Origin: Hyphomicrobiales bacterium
Lineage (GTDB): Bacteria > Pseudomonadota > Alphaproteobacteria > Rhizobiales > Beijerinckiaceae
Length of the DNA stretch: 64,000 bases
Direction of reading: 5' to 3'
Assembly (NCBI GenBank): GCA_028869185.1
Contig: JAGWTA010000001.1
Location: 62,001 to 126,000 of the forward strand
Part shown: positions 24,828-36,156 of the stretch, one piece after another
How positions within the stretch are numbered: position 1 is the stretch's first letter
Layout: every line of letters begins with the position of its first letter
Notes under the pieces: generated by a model
Databases searched by the model: none
What the model was told of the DNA's origin: nothing
What the model saw: the letters and a program-made list of their open reading frames with translations, nothing else
Program-made: the position numbers and the translations under genes

Positions 24828-27260
24828 ATGAAATTCACACTCTCCTGGCTGAAAGACCACCTCGAAACCGACGCTTCGCTCGCGGAAATCTGCGAGGCGC
24901 TGACGCGCATCGGGCTCGAGGTCGAGCACGTGCACGATCCCGCTGCAGCGTTGAAAAATTTCACCATCGCGCATGTGCTGGAGGCCACACAGCATCCCAA
25001 TGCCGACCGTCTGCGCGTGTGCATGGTGGACACGGGAAGCGGCGCGCCGGTGCAGGTCGTCTGCGGCGCGCCGAATGCGCGCGCTGGCATGAAAAGCGTG
25101 TTCGCGCCGGAGGGAACCTATATTCCCGGCAAGAACATCACGCTCGGCAAGGGCGTCATTCGCGGCGTCGAATCCATCGGCATGCTGTGCAGCGCCGCTG
25201 AACTCGAATTGTCGGAGGACCACGACGGCATCATCGAACTGCCGGCCGACGCGCCCGTCGGGAAGTCCTATGCGCAATGGGCCGATCTCGACGACCCCGT
25301 CATCGAAATCAATCTCACGCCGAACCGGCCTGATGCGGCGGGCGTCGCCGGCGTTGCGCGCGACCTCGCCGCCGCCGGCCTTGGCAAGCTCAAAACGCCG
25401 CCTGTCGCGCCCGTGCGCGGCGAATTTGCATGCCCGGTGAATGTTACGCTCGATTTCGCAGCGGCGGACAAGCATCTGGCGCCGCTGTTTGCGCTGCGCC
25501 TGGTGCGCGGCGTCAAGAACGGACCGTCGCCCGAATGGATGCAGCGCCGGCTCAAGGCTATTGGCCTGCGGCCCATCAATGCGCTGGTCGACATCACCAA
25601 TTACATCACTTTCGATCGCGCGCGCCCGTTGCATGTGTTCGACGCGAAAAAGGTCGCAGGCGATCTCGTCGTGCGACGCGCGCGCGCGGGCGAGGAAATC
25701 GTCGCGCTCGATGGCAAGACCTACGCGCTTGACGCAGGCAATGTCGTCATCGCCGACGACAGAGGCGTCGAATCCATCGCCGGCGTCATGGGCGGCGAGC
25801 ATTCCGGTTGCGACGAAAACACGACCGACGTTCTCATCGAATCCGCACTCTGGGATCCCTACAACATCGCCAGCACCGGCCGTCGTCTCGGCGTTTCGAC
25901 CGATGCGCGCTATCGTTTCGAGCGCGGCGTCGATCCCGATTTCAACAATCCCGGCTGCGATCTGGCGACGCATCTTGTCATGCAATTGTGCGGCGGCGAG
26001 CCCTCGCAGATGATTGTCGCGGGCAAACAACCTGTCGCCAAAAGCGGCATGCTGTTCCCCTGGAGCGAGGTCAAGCGCCTCACCGGACTTGAACTCACCG
26101 TGCAGGAAATGGCCGCCATTCTCGAAAAGCTCGGCTTTGCGGTCGAGCGCACGGCGGGCAATTCCGATCGCGCGATCGTGCATGCGCCAAGCTGGCGGCC
26201 CGACATCGAGGGCAATGCCGATCTCGTCGAGGAAATCGTCCGCATCGCCGGGCTCGATCGCGTGCAATCGACGCCGCTGCCGCGTGCGAGCGATGGCGTC
26301 GCGCAACCCGTTCTGACGCTGCTGCAACGGCGCGTTTCGGGCGCGCGTCGTGCGCTTGCCGCGCGCGGCATGCTTGAGGCGGTCACCTGGTCGTTCGTGT
26401 CGAGGGAGCAGGCTGCAATTTTCGGCGGCGGCGCAGCGACGCTTGCGCTCGCCAATCCCATCGCCGCCGATCTCTCCGACATGCGCCCGAGCCTTGTTCC
26501 CGGTCTTGCGGCCGCCGCGCAACGCAATGCGCAACGCGGTTACGGCGATGTCGCCCTGTTCGAAGTTGGTCAGATTTTCCGCGGCGCCGGCGAGAACGAG
26601 CAGTTCTATAACGCCGCCGGTCTGCGGCGCGGCGCGGCAAAACCCGGCGGCGCCGGCCGCTTCTGGGGACAGCGCGCAGCGCCGGTCGATGTTTTCGACG
26701 CCAAGGCCGACGCGCTCGCGCTGCTGGCCGCGATGGGCGTTGCAGCGGGCGCCGTGCAGATCGCGCCCGGCGGCCCGGCCTTCCTGCATCCTGGCCGCAG
26801 CGCGACGCTGCAGTTCGGACCCAAAAACATCGTCGGCTGGTTCGGCGAATTGCATCCTGCAACGCTGGAGGCGCTCGATCTCGAGGGTCCGCTCGCCGCA
26901 TTCGAAATCACGCTCGACGCGCTGCCCGCGCCCAAGGCGCGCCCAACCAGAGCGAAACCGAAACTCGATCTGTCCGATCTCATGCCGCTCGAACGCGACT
27001 TCGCCTTCGTGGTGGACAAGACGACGCGCGCAGCCGATTTGCTCAAGGCGGTGCAGGGAGCAGAACGTGCGCTCATCGCCGACGCAAGCGTGTTCGATGT
27101 GTATGAAGGACCCGGCGTTCCCGACGGCAAGAAATCAGTCGCTGTATCCGTGCGCCTGCAACCGCGCGACAAGACGCTCACCGACGCCGAAATCGACGCG
27201 GTGGCGGCCAGGATCGTCGCGGAAGCGGAGAAGAAGACCGGCGCGACGTTGCGGGGGTAA
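24828..27260 (+). CDS. pheT: Phenylalanyl-tRNA synthetase beta subunit
   Basis: The 810-residue subunit has an N-terminal tRNA-binding OB domain ([13 protein letters not shown] and [11 protein letters not shown], residues about 40-150), a B3/B4 editing region ([21 protein letters not shown]), B5 ([14 protein letters not shown]), a pseudo-catalytic core ([20 protein letters not shown]), and a C-terminal FDX-ACB anticodon domain ([21 protein letters not shown]). Length and order are normal. It follows pheS after a 125-bp gap that holds a REP-like repeat. Confidence 0.97.
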   Translation: MKFTLSWLKDHLETDASLAEICEALTRIGLEVEHVHDPAAALKNFTIAHVLEATQHPNADRLRVCMVDTGSGAPVQVVCGAPNARAGMKSVFAPEGTYIPGKNITLGKGVIRGVESIGMLCSAAELELSEDHDGIIELPADAPVGKSYAQWADLDDPVIEINLTPNRPDAAGVAGVARDLAAAGLGKLKTPPVAPVRGEFACPVNVTLDFAAADKHLAPLFALRLVRGVKNGPSPEWMQRRLKAIGLRPINALVDITNYITFDRARPLHVFDAKKVAGDLVVRRARAGEEIVALDGKTYALDAGNVVIADDRGVESIAGVMGGEHSGCDENTTDVLIESALWDPYNIASTGRRLGVSTDARYRFERGVDPDFNNPGCDLATHLVMQLCGGEPSQMIVAGKQPVAKSGMLFPWSEVKRLTGLELTVQEMAAILEKLGFAVERTAGNSDRAIVHAPSWRPDIEGNADLVEEIVRIAGLDRVQSTPLPRASDGVAQPVLTLLQRRVSGARRALAARGMLEAVTWSFVSREQAAIFGGGAATLALANPIAADLSDMRPSLVPGLAAAAQRNAQRGYGDVALFEVGQIFRGAGENEQFYNAAGLRRGAAKPGGAGRFWGQRAAPVDVFDAKADALALLAAMGVAAGAVQIAPGGPAFLHPGRSATLQFGPKNIVGWFGELHPATLEALDLEGPLAAFEITLDALPAPKARPTRAKPKLDLSDLMPLERDFAFVVDKTTRAADLLKAVQGAERALIADASVFDVYEGPGVPDGKKSVAVSVRLQPRDKTLTDAEIDAVAARIVAEAEKKTGATLRG

Positions 27261-27262
27261 TC

Positions 27263-28072
27263 GTGACGCACAAACCCTCTGTTCATCTCGTTTTCAGTGC
27301 GGATGCAGTGGGAAGCGTTGCGCAAGCGCTGGCGCTGGCAGGCAAAAGCGAGCGTGTGATCGGGTTTGAGGACAATCTTAGTTTCGGACCAATCGATCCG
27401 CCGGAAGGACGGCGGCGTGATTTGTGGATTGAGAGCGTATTCAAATGCGAGAATGAGTCTGATAGCCAAAAAGCCGAACGATTTTGGAATGACGCGTCAG
27501 CCTCTACGACATATCCTATCGCGTGGCTGTGCCGGAACAGCGCAGCCGAATATTGTGGCTTCCTCGAATTTGTCCGCAGGATGGGCGAGCGCCAATTCGC
27601 AGTGATTGACGCCAGCTCGGTCAAAACCACTTTTTATTTTCAGGGCGAAAGATCAGTGGCCATTCCAGCCCTTGGCATTCTCACGCCGGAGCAGATCGCA
27701 GCAGAAGGGCTTTGCGATCGCCGCGCAATAGCAACCACGCAAGACGTAAACGGCTATCGTCAGCTTTGGGCGAAGCTCGGCGCTGACAACGCGCCCTTTC
27801 GAATTGTTTCTGCGCAAGGCCTGGTGTCAGCGCCGCTCGAACATTTCGATGAAGATATTATCGCTTCCGCCCGGGAAGAATGGTCGCCAGCTGCTTATGT
27901 CATCGGTTCGGCGATGGTTCGATTGATGGAAAAGGCCATACCATGCAGTCTTGGCGATTTCGTTTTGTGGGCTCGCGCGCGCGCGTTGGCTGAAGCTGGC
28001 GCGCTGGAGATCGATGGATCTGCGCGCGCGCTGCGTGGCAGCCGCGTTCGGTTGGGTGCGCGCCGGCAATAA
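27263..28072 (+). CDS. DUF1835/DUF3658 domain protein
   Basis: A 269-residue protein with an N-terminal DUF1835 pattern ([17 protein letters not shown], then [11 protein letters not shown]) and a C-terminal segment ending [17 protein letters not shown], typical of DUF3658. Its function is unknown. It starts with GTG 2 bp after the pheT stop, so it may be co-translated. The central part looks lower in GC and richer in rare-looking codons than the flanking genes, which suggests recent arrival between two core genes. Confidence 0.75.
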   Translation: MTHKPSVHLVFSADAVGSVAQALALAGKSERVIGFEDNLSFGPIDPPEGRRRDLWIESVFKCENESDSQKAERFWNDASASTTYPIAWLCRNSAAEYCGFLEFVRRMGERQFAVIDASSVKTTFYFQGERSVAIPALGILTPEQIAAEGLCDRRAIATTQDVNGYRQLWAKLGADNAPFRIVSAQGLVSAPLEHFDEDIIASAREEWSPAAYVIGSAMVRLMEKAIPCSLGDFVLWARARALAEAGALEIDGSARALRGSRVRLGARRQ

Positions 28073-28136
28073 CGCAACAAGCGTTTTATGTCTGAGAGCT
28101 ATCGGCTATAGACGCGGACGGAAGGAAAATGAATTG

Positions 28137-28943
28137 ATGTCCAACATGCGGCTTGTAGTGATGGGCGCCGGCGGTCGAATGGGCCGCGCTTTGGTCAAGG
28201 CGGTCAGCGAGACGCCGGGCGCGAGCGTCTGCGCGGCGCTGGAGCGCGCCGGCAGCCCTGCGCTTGGCAAGGACGCGGGCGAGCTTGCCGGCGTCGGCTC
28301 GCTCGGCGTGCCGGTGACGGACGACGCCCTGAAGGCCGTAATCGACGCCGATGGCGTGATCGATTTTACCGCGCCCGCCGCCACCGTCGAAATGAGCGCT
28401 CTCGCCGCGCAGGCGCGTATCGCGCACATCATCGGCACCACGGGCCTGCAACCTGCCGATCTCGAAAGCATCGCCGCCGCTGCGCGCCATGCTGTTGTCG
28501 TGCGCTCGGGCAATATGAGTCTCGGCGTCAATCTGCTCGCGGTTCTGGTGGAGCGCGCCGCCGCCGCACTCGGCCCCGACTGGGACATCGAGATTCTCGA
28601 AATGCATCACCGCATGAAGGTCGACGCGCCCTCCGGCACGGCGCTGTTGCTGGGCGAGGCGGCGGCCAAGGGGCGCGCCATTGCGCTGGCCGATCATTCC
28701 GTGCGCGTGCGCGACGGCCACACCGGCGCGCGGCGCGAAGGCGACATTGGCTTCGCCACCTTGCGCGGGGGCACGGTCGTCGGCGATCACGCCGTCATTT
28801 TCGCCGGCGCCGGCGAGCGCATTGAGCTGACGCATCGCGCCGAAGACCGCACCCTGTTTGCATCGGGCGCAGTAAAGGCCGCGCTATGGGCGCGCGGCAA
28901 AAAGCCCGGCCAATATACGATGCGCGACGTGCTCGGCATTTGA
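28137..28943 (+). CDS. dapB: 4-hydroxy-tetrahydrodipicolinate reductase
   Basis: A 268-residue enzyme of lysine and diaminopimelate synthesis that reduces 4-hydroxy-tetrahydrodipicolinate with NAD(P)H. Motifs are the N-terminal [10 protein letters not shown] nucleotide site, [21 protein letters not shown], and [16 protein letters not shown] with the catalytic His and Lys. ATG 28137 follows GGAAGG; an upstream in-frame extension overlaps the DUF1835 gene and is rejected. Confidence 0.96.
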   Translation: MSNMRLVVMGAGGRMGRALVKAVSETPGASVCAALERAGSPALGKDAGELAGVGSLGVPVTDDALKAVIDADGVIDFTAPAATVEMSALAAQARIAHIIGTTGLQPADLESIAAAARHAVVVRSGNMSLGVNLLAVLVERAAAALGPDWDIEILEMHHRMKVDAPSGTALLLGEAAAKGRAIALADHSVRVRDGHTGARREGDIGFATLRGGTVVGDHAVIFAGAGERIELTHRAEDRTLFASGAVKAALWARGKKPGQYTMRDVLGI

Positions 28944-28987
28944 ACCGTTGAACCCTTGCAAACCTTCTCCGTCACCGAGGAACTGAC

Positions 28988-29608
28988 ATGGACCGCCTTC
29001 TCGTGCTCGTGCGTCACGGCCAGAGCGACTGGAATCTGAAAAATCTCTTCACGGGCTGGAAAGACCCGGGCCTCACGCCCAAGGGCGTCGAGGAGGCCAA
29101 GGCCGCAGGCCAGCGCTTGAAGGCCATGGGCCTGTCGTTCGACACGGCCTACACCTCCGCGCTCACGCGCGCGCAGCACACGCTGAAGCTTGTTCTGGCC
29201 GAACTTGGCCAGAGCAACCTGCCAACGACGCGCGATCTCGCGCTCAACGAACGCGATTACGGCGACCTGTCGGGACTGAACAAGGACGACGCGCGCAAGA
29301 AGTGGGGCGAGGAGCAGGTGCATGTCTGGCGCCGCTCCTACGACATTGCCCCGCCCGGCGGCGAAAGCCTCAAGGACACGGTGGCGCGCGTGCTGCCTTA
29401 TTATTGCCAGCACATTCTCCCGCGCGTGCTGCGTGGCGAACGCGTGATCGTGGCTGCACATGGCAATTCGCTGCGCGCGCTGGTGATGGTGCTGGACGGA
29501 TTGACGCCGGAAACAATCCCCTCGATGGAGCTGGATACCGGCGTGCCGCTCGTCTATCGGCTGAAAGCCGATTCGACAGTCGAATCCAAGAAGGTTCTGA
29601 CCGCGTGA
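28988..29608 (+). CDS. gpmA: 2,3-bisphosphoglycerate-dependent phosphoglycerate mutase
   Basis: A 206-residue glycolytic mutase that interconverts 3- and 2-phosphoglycerate. The phosphohistidine motif [10 protein letters not shown] is at residues 7-16; [22 protein letters not shown] and [11 protein letters not shown] with the second His follow. It is slightly short (E. coli has about 250), as is usual in alphaproteobacteria. Its stop overlaps the alkB start (GTGA). Confidence 0.95.
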   Translation: MDRLLVLVRHGQSDWNLKNLFTGWKDPGLTPKGVEEAKAAGQRLKAMGLSFDTAYTSALTRAQHTLKLVLAELGQSNLPTTRDLALNERDYGDLSGLNKDDARKKWGEEQVHVWRRSYDIAPPGGESLKDTVARVLPYYCQHILPRVLRGERVIVAAHGNSLRALVMVLDGLTPETIPSMELDTGVPLVYRLKADSTVESKKVLTA

Positions 29609-30219
29609 TCGCGCTGGCGCCGGGGTTGATCTGGCGCCCGGCGTATTTTTCGCGCGAGGAGCAGCAGGCGCTGCTCGACGACATCCGCGCTGTGCTGCGC
29701 ACGGCGCCGCTTTTCACGCCTGCAATGCCGCGCACGGGCAAGCCGTTTTCCGTGCGCATGAGCAATTGCGGCCCGCTCGGCTGGGTGTCGGACCGCGATG
29801 GCTATCGCTACCAGTCCCGACATCCGCAAACCGGCGCGCCCTGGCCGGCGATCCCGCAGCGCCTGCTCGATCTGTGGGCCGCGGTCGCCGGATACGAGCG
29901 CCCTCCGCAGGCCTGCCTGGTCAATTATTACCATCCCGCAGCGCGCATGGGCTTGCATGTCGATGGCGATGAACAGGAACTGCGCGCGCCGGTCGTTTCC
30001 GTTTCGCTCGGCGCGACATGTCTGTTTCGCTATGGCGGCGCAAGGCGCGCCGACCCCACGCGATCGCTGAAATTGCAATCGGGCGACGTCATCGTCATCG
30101 GCGGCGCGTCTCGGCTCGTCTATCACGGCGTAGACAGGCTTTATCCCGCGACATCGACGCTCGTCGCCGGGGACGGACGCGTCAATCTCACATTGCGCAG
30201 GATCAGTTCAGGCGATTGA
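29605..30219 (+). CDS. alkB: Alpha-ketoglutarate-dependent dioxygenase AlkB
   Basis: A 204-residue Fe(II)/2-oxoglutarate enzyme that removes 1-methyladenine and 3-methylcytosine damage from nucleic acids. Iron ligands are H118 and D120 (GLHVDGDE) and H174 (VYHGVDRLY); R192 and R198 (GRVNLTLRR) bind 2-oxoglutarate and substrate. GTG 29605 overlaps the gpmA stop by 4 bp. Coupling to a glycolytic gene seems to be positional rather than functional. Confidence 0.92.
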   Translation: MIALAPGLIWRPAYFSREEQQALLDDIRAVLRTAPLFTPAMPRTGKPFSVRMSNCGPLGWVSDRDGYRYQSRHPQTGAPWPAIPQRLLDLWAAVAGYERPPQACLVNYYHPAARMGLHVDGDEQELRAPVVSVSLGATCLFRYGGARRADPTRSLKLQSGDVIVIGGASRLVYHGVDRLYPATSTLVAGDGRVNLTLRRISSGD

Positions 30220-30233
30220 GCGCGGCGACGCGC

Positions 30234-30827
30234 TCAGGCTTTCGGGCCGCCCTTGGAGACGCCCACCTTGGCCGGCCGCAACACGCGGTCGCCAATCGTG
30301 AACCCTTGTTCTACAACCTGCAGCACGGTGCCGGCCGGCACGGTCGCATCCGGAATTTCGAACAGCGCCTCGTGTTTGTTGGGATCGAATTTCTGCCCCA
30401 GCGATTCCATTTTCTTCACGCCGTGTCGGGAAAGCCGCGACTGGAAATCCCGCTCGATGAGATCGAGTCCGTCGACCAGGGTTTTCAACGGGCCGCTTTC
30501 TTCCTTCGGCGCGCTTTCTATCGCGCGTTCCAGATTGTCGGAAAGGGTCAGCATGTCGCGCGCGAAATTCGAGACGCCATAGGCGCGCGCGTCGGCAACT
30601 TCCTTTTCGGTGCGCCGGCGCAGATTTTCCATCTCCGCCATCACGCGCAGGCTCTTGTCCTTCAGCGCGACATTTTCCGCCTGCAGATTTTCGAGCGCCT
30701 TGAACGGATCGGGGCCTTCGCCCGTCTCGGCGCGGGGCTCGGCCCCTTCATCCGCCAGCGCGGAAGCGGGCGGCGCGCCCTCGTCGTCGAGAGGCTGGCG
30801 CTTGTGATCGTTCTGATGTCCGTTCAT
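30234..30827 (-). CDS. grpE: Nucleotide exchange factor GrpE
   Basis: A 197-residue co-chaperone that releases ADP from DnaK. An acidic N-terminal tail precedes a long coiled coil (about residues 45-95, LENLQAENVALKDKSLRVMAEMENLRR in part) and a C-terminal beta domain (NKHEALFEIPD, GTVLQVVEQGFTIGDRVLRPAKVGV). ATG 30827 is preferred; an in-frame ATG at 30881 lies inside the likely promoter. dnaK and dnaJ are not in the window. Confidence 0.95.
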   Translation of the reverse strand: MNGHQNDHKRQPLDDEGAPPASALADEGAEPRAETGEGPDPFKALENLQAENVALKDKSLRVMAEMENLRRRTEKEVADARAYGVSNFARDMLTLSDNLERAIESAPKEESGPLKTLVDGLDLIERDFQSRLSRHGVKKMESLGQKFDPNKHEALFEIPDATVPAGTVLQVVEQGFTIGDRVLRPAKVGVSKGGPKA

Positions 30828-30852
30828 CGTCAATATCCATCGTTTCGGCCCC

Positions 30853-30882
30853 GATATCAGGAGCCCGTCGTCAAAAATCAAG
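30853..30882 (-). promoter_or_regulatory. Possible RpoH promoter of grpE
   Basis: On the minus strand CTTGAT is followed after about 15 bp by CCTGATAT, a fair match to the alphaproteobacterial heat-shock consensus. It lies between the glnD stop and the grpE start, as expected for a heat-shock gene. Confidence 0.4.
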
Positions 30883-30895
30883 AGTTGGCCGCAGT

Positions 30896-33691
30896 TCAGG
30901 CCGTCTTGCGGTCGAAAATCTCCGTCAATCGCTTCCTGATCGCGGCCTGCCGTTGCGCAGACGTAATTTTCGCGCCGGTGAGGTCGGTCACATAGAACAC
31001 GTCCACCGCCTTCTCGCCGAAGGTGACGATATGGGCCGAGCCGATATTCAGGTTCAGCTTCGAGAGCGCATTCGTCAATTCGTAGAGAAGCCCCGGCCGG
31101 TCGAGACCGGACACCTCGATGACTGTATGAATGTTCGACAATTCATTGTCGATTGTCACTTCGCCGGGATGATTGAAGGCGGCTGCGCGCGTGCTGACCG
31201 TCGCCGTGCGCGCCTTCAGCATGTCGGCGACGCGCGCCTGCCCACGCAAAGCCTTCTCGATCGCGGCGGCGATGCGTTGTCCGCGGCGTAGCTCGTCATC
31301 GTCCAGCGCAAATTCGCGCGAGATGAAAATCGTATCGAGCGCGAGCCCGTCCGTCGTCGTGAAAACTTGCGCATCGACAATATTACCGCCGCCCGCCGCA
31401 CAGGCGCCGGCGATGGTCGACAGCAGATAGGGATGGTCCGGCGCAACAACAGTCAATTCGGTCACGCCGCGGAAGGAGTCTGTCGCCACCTCGCTCGCCA
31501 GAGAGCGCATCTGCACTTCGGTCAGGCGCAGCAATTGCGCATGCTTGATCTTGTGCGGCAGATCGACCTTGAGCCAGTAGGCCTGATAATGGCGCTGCGC
31601 ATAGGCCTCGAAGTCGGGATCGGACCAGGTCGAGAGCGCCTTGCGCAACTCGTCCTGTGCGCGCGCGACACGCTCGCGCCGTTCGGTCTTGGAGTGCCCG
31701 CCGGTCAGAATGACTTCCGTTTCCCAGTACAGCGTGCGCAGGAGAGCGCCCTTCCAGCCGTTCCACACGCCGGGCCCAACGCCGCGAATGTCGCAGACCG
31801 TCAGCACGAGCAGCATTTTCAGTCGCTCGAGCGTTTGCACGGTGCGCGCGAAATTCTCGATCGTGCCGCGATCGGAAAGATCGCGGCTCTGGGCGGTGTT
31901 GGACATCACGAGGTGATTTTCGACGAGCCAGGCGACCGTCTCCGTCTCGGCATCCGTAAGCCCGAGGCGCGGACACAGCTTGCGCGCGATTTCAGCGCCG
32001 GCGATGGAATGATCTTCCGGCCGGCCCTTTGCGATGTCGTGCAGCAACACCGCGACATAGAGCGCGCGCCGGTTGGCGATGCCCGGCAGGATTTCGGTGG
32101 CAAGCGGTAATTCGTCTTTCGCGCGACCCTGTTCGATCTGCGTCAACACGCCGATGCAGCGCAGCAGATGCTCGTCCACCGTGTAATGGTGGTACATGTT
32201 GAACTGCATCATCGCGACGATGCGGCCGAAATCGGGAATGAAGCGGCCAAGCACGCCCGACTCGTTCATCAACCGCAACACGATTTCCGGCGAGCGCGGC
32301 GACGTCAGAATATCGAGGAACAGGCGGTTGGCTTCGGCATCGTTGCGTACGCTTGCATCGATCCGCTTCAGCGAGCGCGTCACCAGGTGCAGCGCGTTCG
32401 GATGGATCGCCAGCTCATGCTTGTCTGCAATCCAGAAAATGCGGATGAGATTGACGGGGTCGCGCTCGAAAACATCTGTGCGCGCGATCGTCACGCGGTC
32501 GAACTCGACAGCGAAATCCTTGTAGGGCAGGGAAACGCGCCGGCGTTTGAAGCTGCCCACAAAGCGATCGAGCGCAGCGCGCGGCTTGGCCTCGCGCGCT
32601 TCGAGCGCTGCGGCGACGATATTGGTCAGATCGCCGACTTCCTTGGCGATCAGAAAATAATGTTTCATGAAGCGCTCGACGGCCGAGAGGCCGGCATGCG
32701 CGATATAGCCGAGCTTTTCGGCGATCACGGGCTGGCGGTCGAACGAAAGGCGCTCCTCGGCGCGGCCGGCGACGAAATGCAGCATGCAGCGCACGCGCCA
32801 CAAAAATTCCTCGCAGCGATTGAACAGCCGCAATTCCTGCGGCGTGAACAGGCCGCTGGTCACCAGCTCTTCGGCCGAACGCACGCGATAAACATATTTG
32901 CCGATCCAGAACAGCGTGTTCAGATCGCGCAGGCCGCCCTTGCCTTCCTTGATGTTGGGCTCGACGAGATAACGCGAAGAACCCGCTTTGAGAACGCGCG
33001 CCTCGCGTTCGGCAAGCTTGGCGGCGACGAATTCGCGCGCCGTGTTGCGGACAATTTCCGTGTCGAAACGGTGGCGCAACTCTTCGAACAGCGCTTCGTC
33101 GCCCAGAATGAGCCGCGCTTCCAGCACCGCGGTGCGAATGGTGATGTCGCCTTGCGCCTGGCGGATGCACTCGTCGATCGAACGCGTGGCGTGGCCGACC
33201 TTCTGGCGCAAATCCCAAAGGATATAGAGCATCGCCTCGACGACGCTCTCGCCCCATACGCTCTGCTTGTAGGGCGAGAGGAACAGCAGATCGATGTCGG
33301 AGCCAGGCGCCAGCGTCCCGCGCCCATAGCCGCCGACGGCGACAATGGCGAGCTTTTCCGCGCTCGATGGATTTTGCGCGGGATAGACGTACGTGACGAC
33401 GTAATCGTATATCGCGCGGATCAACTCATCTTCGAGATGGCTCAGCGATTGCGCGCAGGCAAGGCCGCGTCCGTCCGCCTCAAGGCGCCGACGCGCCTCG
33501 GCCCTTCCCTCTTCCAGAGCTGTCATAAACAGCGCTACGGCGCCCTTGCGCAACGCCTCGCCCGCATCCTGCGCGGCGAGAGCGGCAAGCTGGGCCTGCA
33601 GCGCGGCGCGGTCGATAAGCGGCGTGCGCGGCGTCTTTTCGGCGCGGCGGCGCGCCCGGGTGGCGAGAACGGCGTTGACGATCTGGTCCAT
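30896..33691 (-). CDS. glnD: Bifunctional uridylyltransferase/uridylyl-removing enzyme GlnD
   Basis: A 931-residue nitrogen sensor that uridylylates PII proteins when glutamine is low and removes UMP when it is high. Order: a nucleotidyltransferase domain with VGGYGRGTLAPGSDIDLLFL (about residue 100-120), the GlnD-UR linker (VEPNIKEGKGGLRDL), an HD domain with LLHDIAKGRPEDHS, and two C-terminal ACT domains (ELTVVAPDHPYLL and VIEVSGLDRPGLLYELT). All parts are complete. ATG 33691 is used; ATG 33706 is also in frame. Confidence 0.96.
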   Translation of the reverse strand: MDQIVNAVLATRARRRAEKTPRTPLIDRAALQAQLAALAAQDAGEALRKGAVALFMTALEEGRAEARRRLEADGRGLACAQSLSHLEDELIRAIYDYVVTYVYPAQNPSSAEKLAIVAVGGYGRGTLAPGSDIDLLFLSPYKQSVWGESVVEAMLYILWDLRQKVGHATRSIDECIRQAQGDITIRTAVLEARLILGDEALFEELRHRFDTEIVRNTAREFVAAKLAEREARVLKAGSSRYLVEPNIKEGKGGLRDLNTLFWIGKYVYRVRSAEELVTSGLFTPQELRLFNRCEEFLWRVRCMLHFVAGRAEERLSFDRQPVIAEKLGYIAHAGLSAVERFMKHYFLIAKEVGDLTNIVAAALEAREAKPRAALDRFVGSFKRRRVSLPYKDFAVEFDRVTIARTDVFERDPVNLIRIFWIADKHELAIHPNALHLVTRSLKRIDASVRNDAEANRLFLDILTSPRSPEIVLRLMNESGVLGRFIPDFGRIVAMMQFNMYHHYTVDEHLLRCIGVLTQIEQGRAKDELPLATEILPGIANRRALYVAVLLHDIAKGRPEDHSIAGAEIARKLCPRLGLTDAETETVAWLVENHLVMSNTAQSRDLSDRGTIENFARTVQTLERLKMLLVLTVCDIRGVGPGVWNGWKGALLRTLYWETEVILTGGHSKTERRERVARAQDELRKALSTWSDPDFEAYAQRHYQAYWLKVDLPHKIKHAQLLRLTEVQMRSLASEVATDSFRGVTELTVVAPDHPYLLSTIAGACAAGGGNIVDAQVFTTTDGLALDTIFISREFALDDDELRRGQRIAAAIEKALRGQARVADMLKARTATVSTRAAAFNHPGEVTIDNELSNIHTVIEVSGLDRPGLLYELTNALSKLNLNIGSAHIVTFGEKAVDVFYVTDLTGAKITSAQRQAAIRKRLTEIFDRKTA

Positions 33692-33732
33692 GCGCCTGTT
33701 TAGCACAAAGCGCCCGTCGCGGGCGCCTTGAA

Positions 33733-34677
33733 TCAGGCGCGGCGGGCCTCGATGGCGTCCCAGATGGCGACCGCCAGATCGGGGCCGCCGAGGCGCTTGA
33801 TCGCCCGCACGCCAGTCGGGGAGGTGACATTGATTTCCGTCAGATGGCCGTCGATGACGTCGATGCCGACGAAAATCAGCCCGCGCGCCTTCAGTTCCGG
33901 TCCCAAAGCCGCACAGATTTCGCGCTCGCGCGGCGTCAGTTCCGTTTCGCGCGCCGCCCCGCCGCGCACCATGTTGGAGCGGATGTCGTTTTCGGCCGGC
34001 ACGCGGTTCACCGCGCCCATCGCGACGCCGTCAACCAGAATGATGCGCTTGTCGCCCTCGCTGACGCGCGGCAGGAATTTCTGCACGACCCAGGGTTCGC
34101 GGAACATGGTCGCAAACATGTCGTAGAGCGAGCCGAAATTCGGATCGACCGCGCCGACCTTGAACACGCCGGACCCGCCGGCTCCATAAAGCGGCTTCAT
34201 CACCACTTCGCCGTGATGTTTGCGGAAGCCCTCTATCGCGGCGCGGTCGCGCGTGATGAGCGTCGGCGGCATGAAACGCTGGAAGTTCATCACGAAGAGC
34301 TTTTCCGGCGCATTGCGCACTTCGGCCGGATTGTTCACGACGAGCGTGCGGGGCATGAGCCGCTCAAGCAGGTGCGTGGTGGAAATATAGGCCAGATCGA
34401 AGGGCGGATCCTGGCGCAGCAGCACGACATCGCATTGGGCCAGATCCAGAGCATGCGCCTCGCCGAGCGTGAAATGGGCGCCCTGCTCGTCCTTGACGGA
34501 CAGCGGGGCGACGCGCGCGACGACGCGTTCGCCGTCCAGCGAAAGCTGGTCGGGCGTGTAATAGAGGACCTTGTGGCCGCGCGCCTGCGCTTCCAGCAGC
34601 AGCGCGAAGGTGGAATCCCCGGCGATCTTGATTCGGTCGATCGGGTCCATCTGAACAGCGACAGTCAGTTTCTTCAT
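33733..34677 (-). CDS. gshB: Glutathione synthetase
   Basis: A 314-residue ATP-grasp ligase that adds glycine to gamma-glutamylcysteine. The N-terminal [31 protein letters not shown], the ATP-binding [14 protein letters not shown], and the C-terminal [19 protein letters not shown] are all standard. ATG 34677 gives the usual [12 protein letters not shown] start. It is divergent from the chemoreceptor gene. Confidence 0.96.
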   Translation of the reverse strand: MKKLTVAVQMDPIDRIKIAGDSTFALLLEAQARGHKVLYYTPDQLSLDGERVVARVAPLSVKDEQGAHFTLGEAHALDLAQCDVVLLRQDPPFDLAYISTTHLLERLMPRTLVVNNPAEVRNAPEKLFVMNFQRFMPPTLITRDRAAIEGFRKHHGEVVMKPLYGAGGSGVFKVGAVDPNFGSLYDMFATMFREPWVVQKFLPRVSEGDKRIILVDGVAMGAVNRVPAENDIRSNMVRGGAARETELTPREREICAALGPELKARGLIFVGIDVIDGHLTEINVTSPTGVRAIKRLGGPDLAVAIWDAIEARRA

Positions 34678-34814
34678 GGCTTTGCTCTCACGCGGCGACG
34701 CGGATGGGGATGCCGTCATGTCGCCCGCCGCGCTCGCCTCGTCAATGGCGTTAACCATTCCTGAAACCGCGCGGCGTATCCTGCGGCCGCTCCTGGACCG
34801 CCAAAGGCTCTCCC

Positions 34815-36134
34815 ATGCCCCGCTTGAATTTCGGCTCGACGCTCGCCATTCGTCAGACGGTGTTCCTCGTCGTCGTTGTGCTGGCTGGCTTTTACGCCTA
34901 TTTCGCCGCCGCCGATGTGGCGGGCCTTGCCCAGCAAACGGCTCTCGCCGCGCCTGGGTCTGCGGGCCTCGCTCGCCTTCTTGCCGCTGCCGAGCGGCTC
35001 CAATGGACCCTGGCCATCGGCGTCGGCGTTGTCGCGGCGGCCATTCTCGGCCTGATGGCCCTCATGGACCGCACCGTCGCCAAGCCGGTCGCCACGCTCG
35101 CCCGCCAGATGGTGGAATTGTCGCGCGGCGACACCGAGATCGAGATTCTCTACGACCAGCGCCCGGACGAGATCGGCGAGATTGCGCGCGGCCTTGGCGT
35201 CCTGCGCAACGAGGTGCGCTACAACGCCGATCTTCTGGCCGAAATCCGCACCCGCGACGATCGCGAGGCCGCGCTGCTGCGCGATGCGGCGGTGCGCGAG
35301 AATGTCGAGAAATTCATGGCGGATATGTCCAAACTCATGGCGGGCCTCGGCGCGATGACCGGCCGCATGTCTGAAGACGCCGCCACAATGATCGCGGCGG
35401 TGCGCAACGCCAACGATGGTTCGGATTCGGCGAAAACCGCCGCGCAGATCGCTGCGCAGAACGTCTCGGCTGTCGCCGGCGCTGTCGAGCAGATGCTGGC
35501 CGCCATCGAGGAAATCAACCGTCAGGTCGTCGATTCCACGGGCGTTGTGCGGGACGCCGTGGCGCAGACGGAAAAATCGTCGGCGGGCATGACGCGTCTG
35601 TCGACGGCCGCCGCTCGCGTCGGCGACGTGGTCGAACTCATTTCGCGCATCGCCGCGCAGACCAACCTGCTCGCGCTCAACGCCACCATCGAGGCGGCGC
35701 GCGCTGGCGAAGCGGGCCGCGGCTTCGCCGTTGTCGCGCAGGAAGTCAAAACGCTGGCGACGCGCACCGCCAAGGCGACGCAGGACATCGGCGAACAGAT
35801 CGCCGAAATGCAGGCCGCCACCAATCAGTCGGTCGACGCCATCGAAGCGATCCGCGACAAGATCGCGGCGGTCGAGCGCATCTCGGCCATCATCGCCTCG
35901 GCCGTGCACGAGCAGGGCGTTTCGACGCAGGAAATCGTGCGTTCGACGCGCTCGGCCGCAGCAGGGACCACATCCATGTCCGACCACGTCGGCGAAGTCG
36001 CCAAGGCGGTTGCATCGTCCAACGACAGCGTGGATTCAGTCTCCAAGCTCGCGCAGGACGTGGACGCGCTGGCGGGGCGCCTGCGCGCGCGCGCCAATGA
36101 TTTCATGCACGATCTGGCGCAGGCGCAAGGCTGA
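34815..36134 (+). CDS. Methyl-accepting chemotaxis protein with minimal periplasmic loop
   Basis: A 439-residue chemoreceptor. Two membrane helices (about residues 13-33 and 63-86) enclose only about 30 periplasmic residues, too few for a normal ligand-binding domain. A HAMP domain (about 87-140, [12 protein letters not shown]) and a signalling domain follow; the hairpin tip is [22 protein letters not shown]. No C-terminal CheB/CheR-binding pentapeptide is seen. A TTAACC element sits 64 bp upstream. It may sense through the membrane or a partner protein. No other che genes are nearby. Confidence 0.88.
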   Translation: MPRLNFGSTLAIRQTVFLVVVVLAGFYAYFAAADVAGLAQQTALAAPGSAGLARLLAAAERLQWTLAIGVGVVAAAILGLMALMDRTVAKPVATLARQMVELSRGDTEIEILYDQRPDEIGEIARGLGVLRNEVRYNADLLAEIRTRDDREAALLRDAAVRENVEKFMADMSKLMAGLGAMTGRMSEDAATMIAAVRNANDGSDSAKTAAQIAAQNVSAVAGAVEQMLAAIEEINRQVVDSTGVVRDAVAQTEKSSAGMTRLSTAAARVGDVVELISRIAAQTNLLALNATIEAARAGEAGRGFAVVAQEVKTLATRTAKATQDIGEQIAEMQAATNQSVDAIEAIRDKIAAVERISAIIASAVHEQGVSTQEIVRSTRSAAAGTTSMSDHVGEVAKAVASSNDSVDSVSKLAQDVDALAGRLRARANDFMHDLAQAQG

Positions 36135-36156
36135 TCTTTTCAGCGCGCGTGCGGCG

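Noticed and set aside
24717-26855. A 712-codon open frame antisense to pheT
   Set aside because: It follows from GC-rich codon bias opposite a strongly conserved gene. The translation has no recognisable domain, and no ribosome-binding site is seen.
30218-30235. A 7-bp stem hairpin at the convergent alkB and grpE stops
   Set aside because: No T-run follows on either strand, so it was not listed as a terminator.
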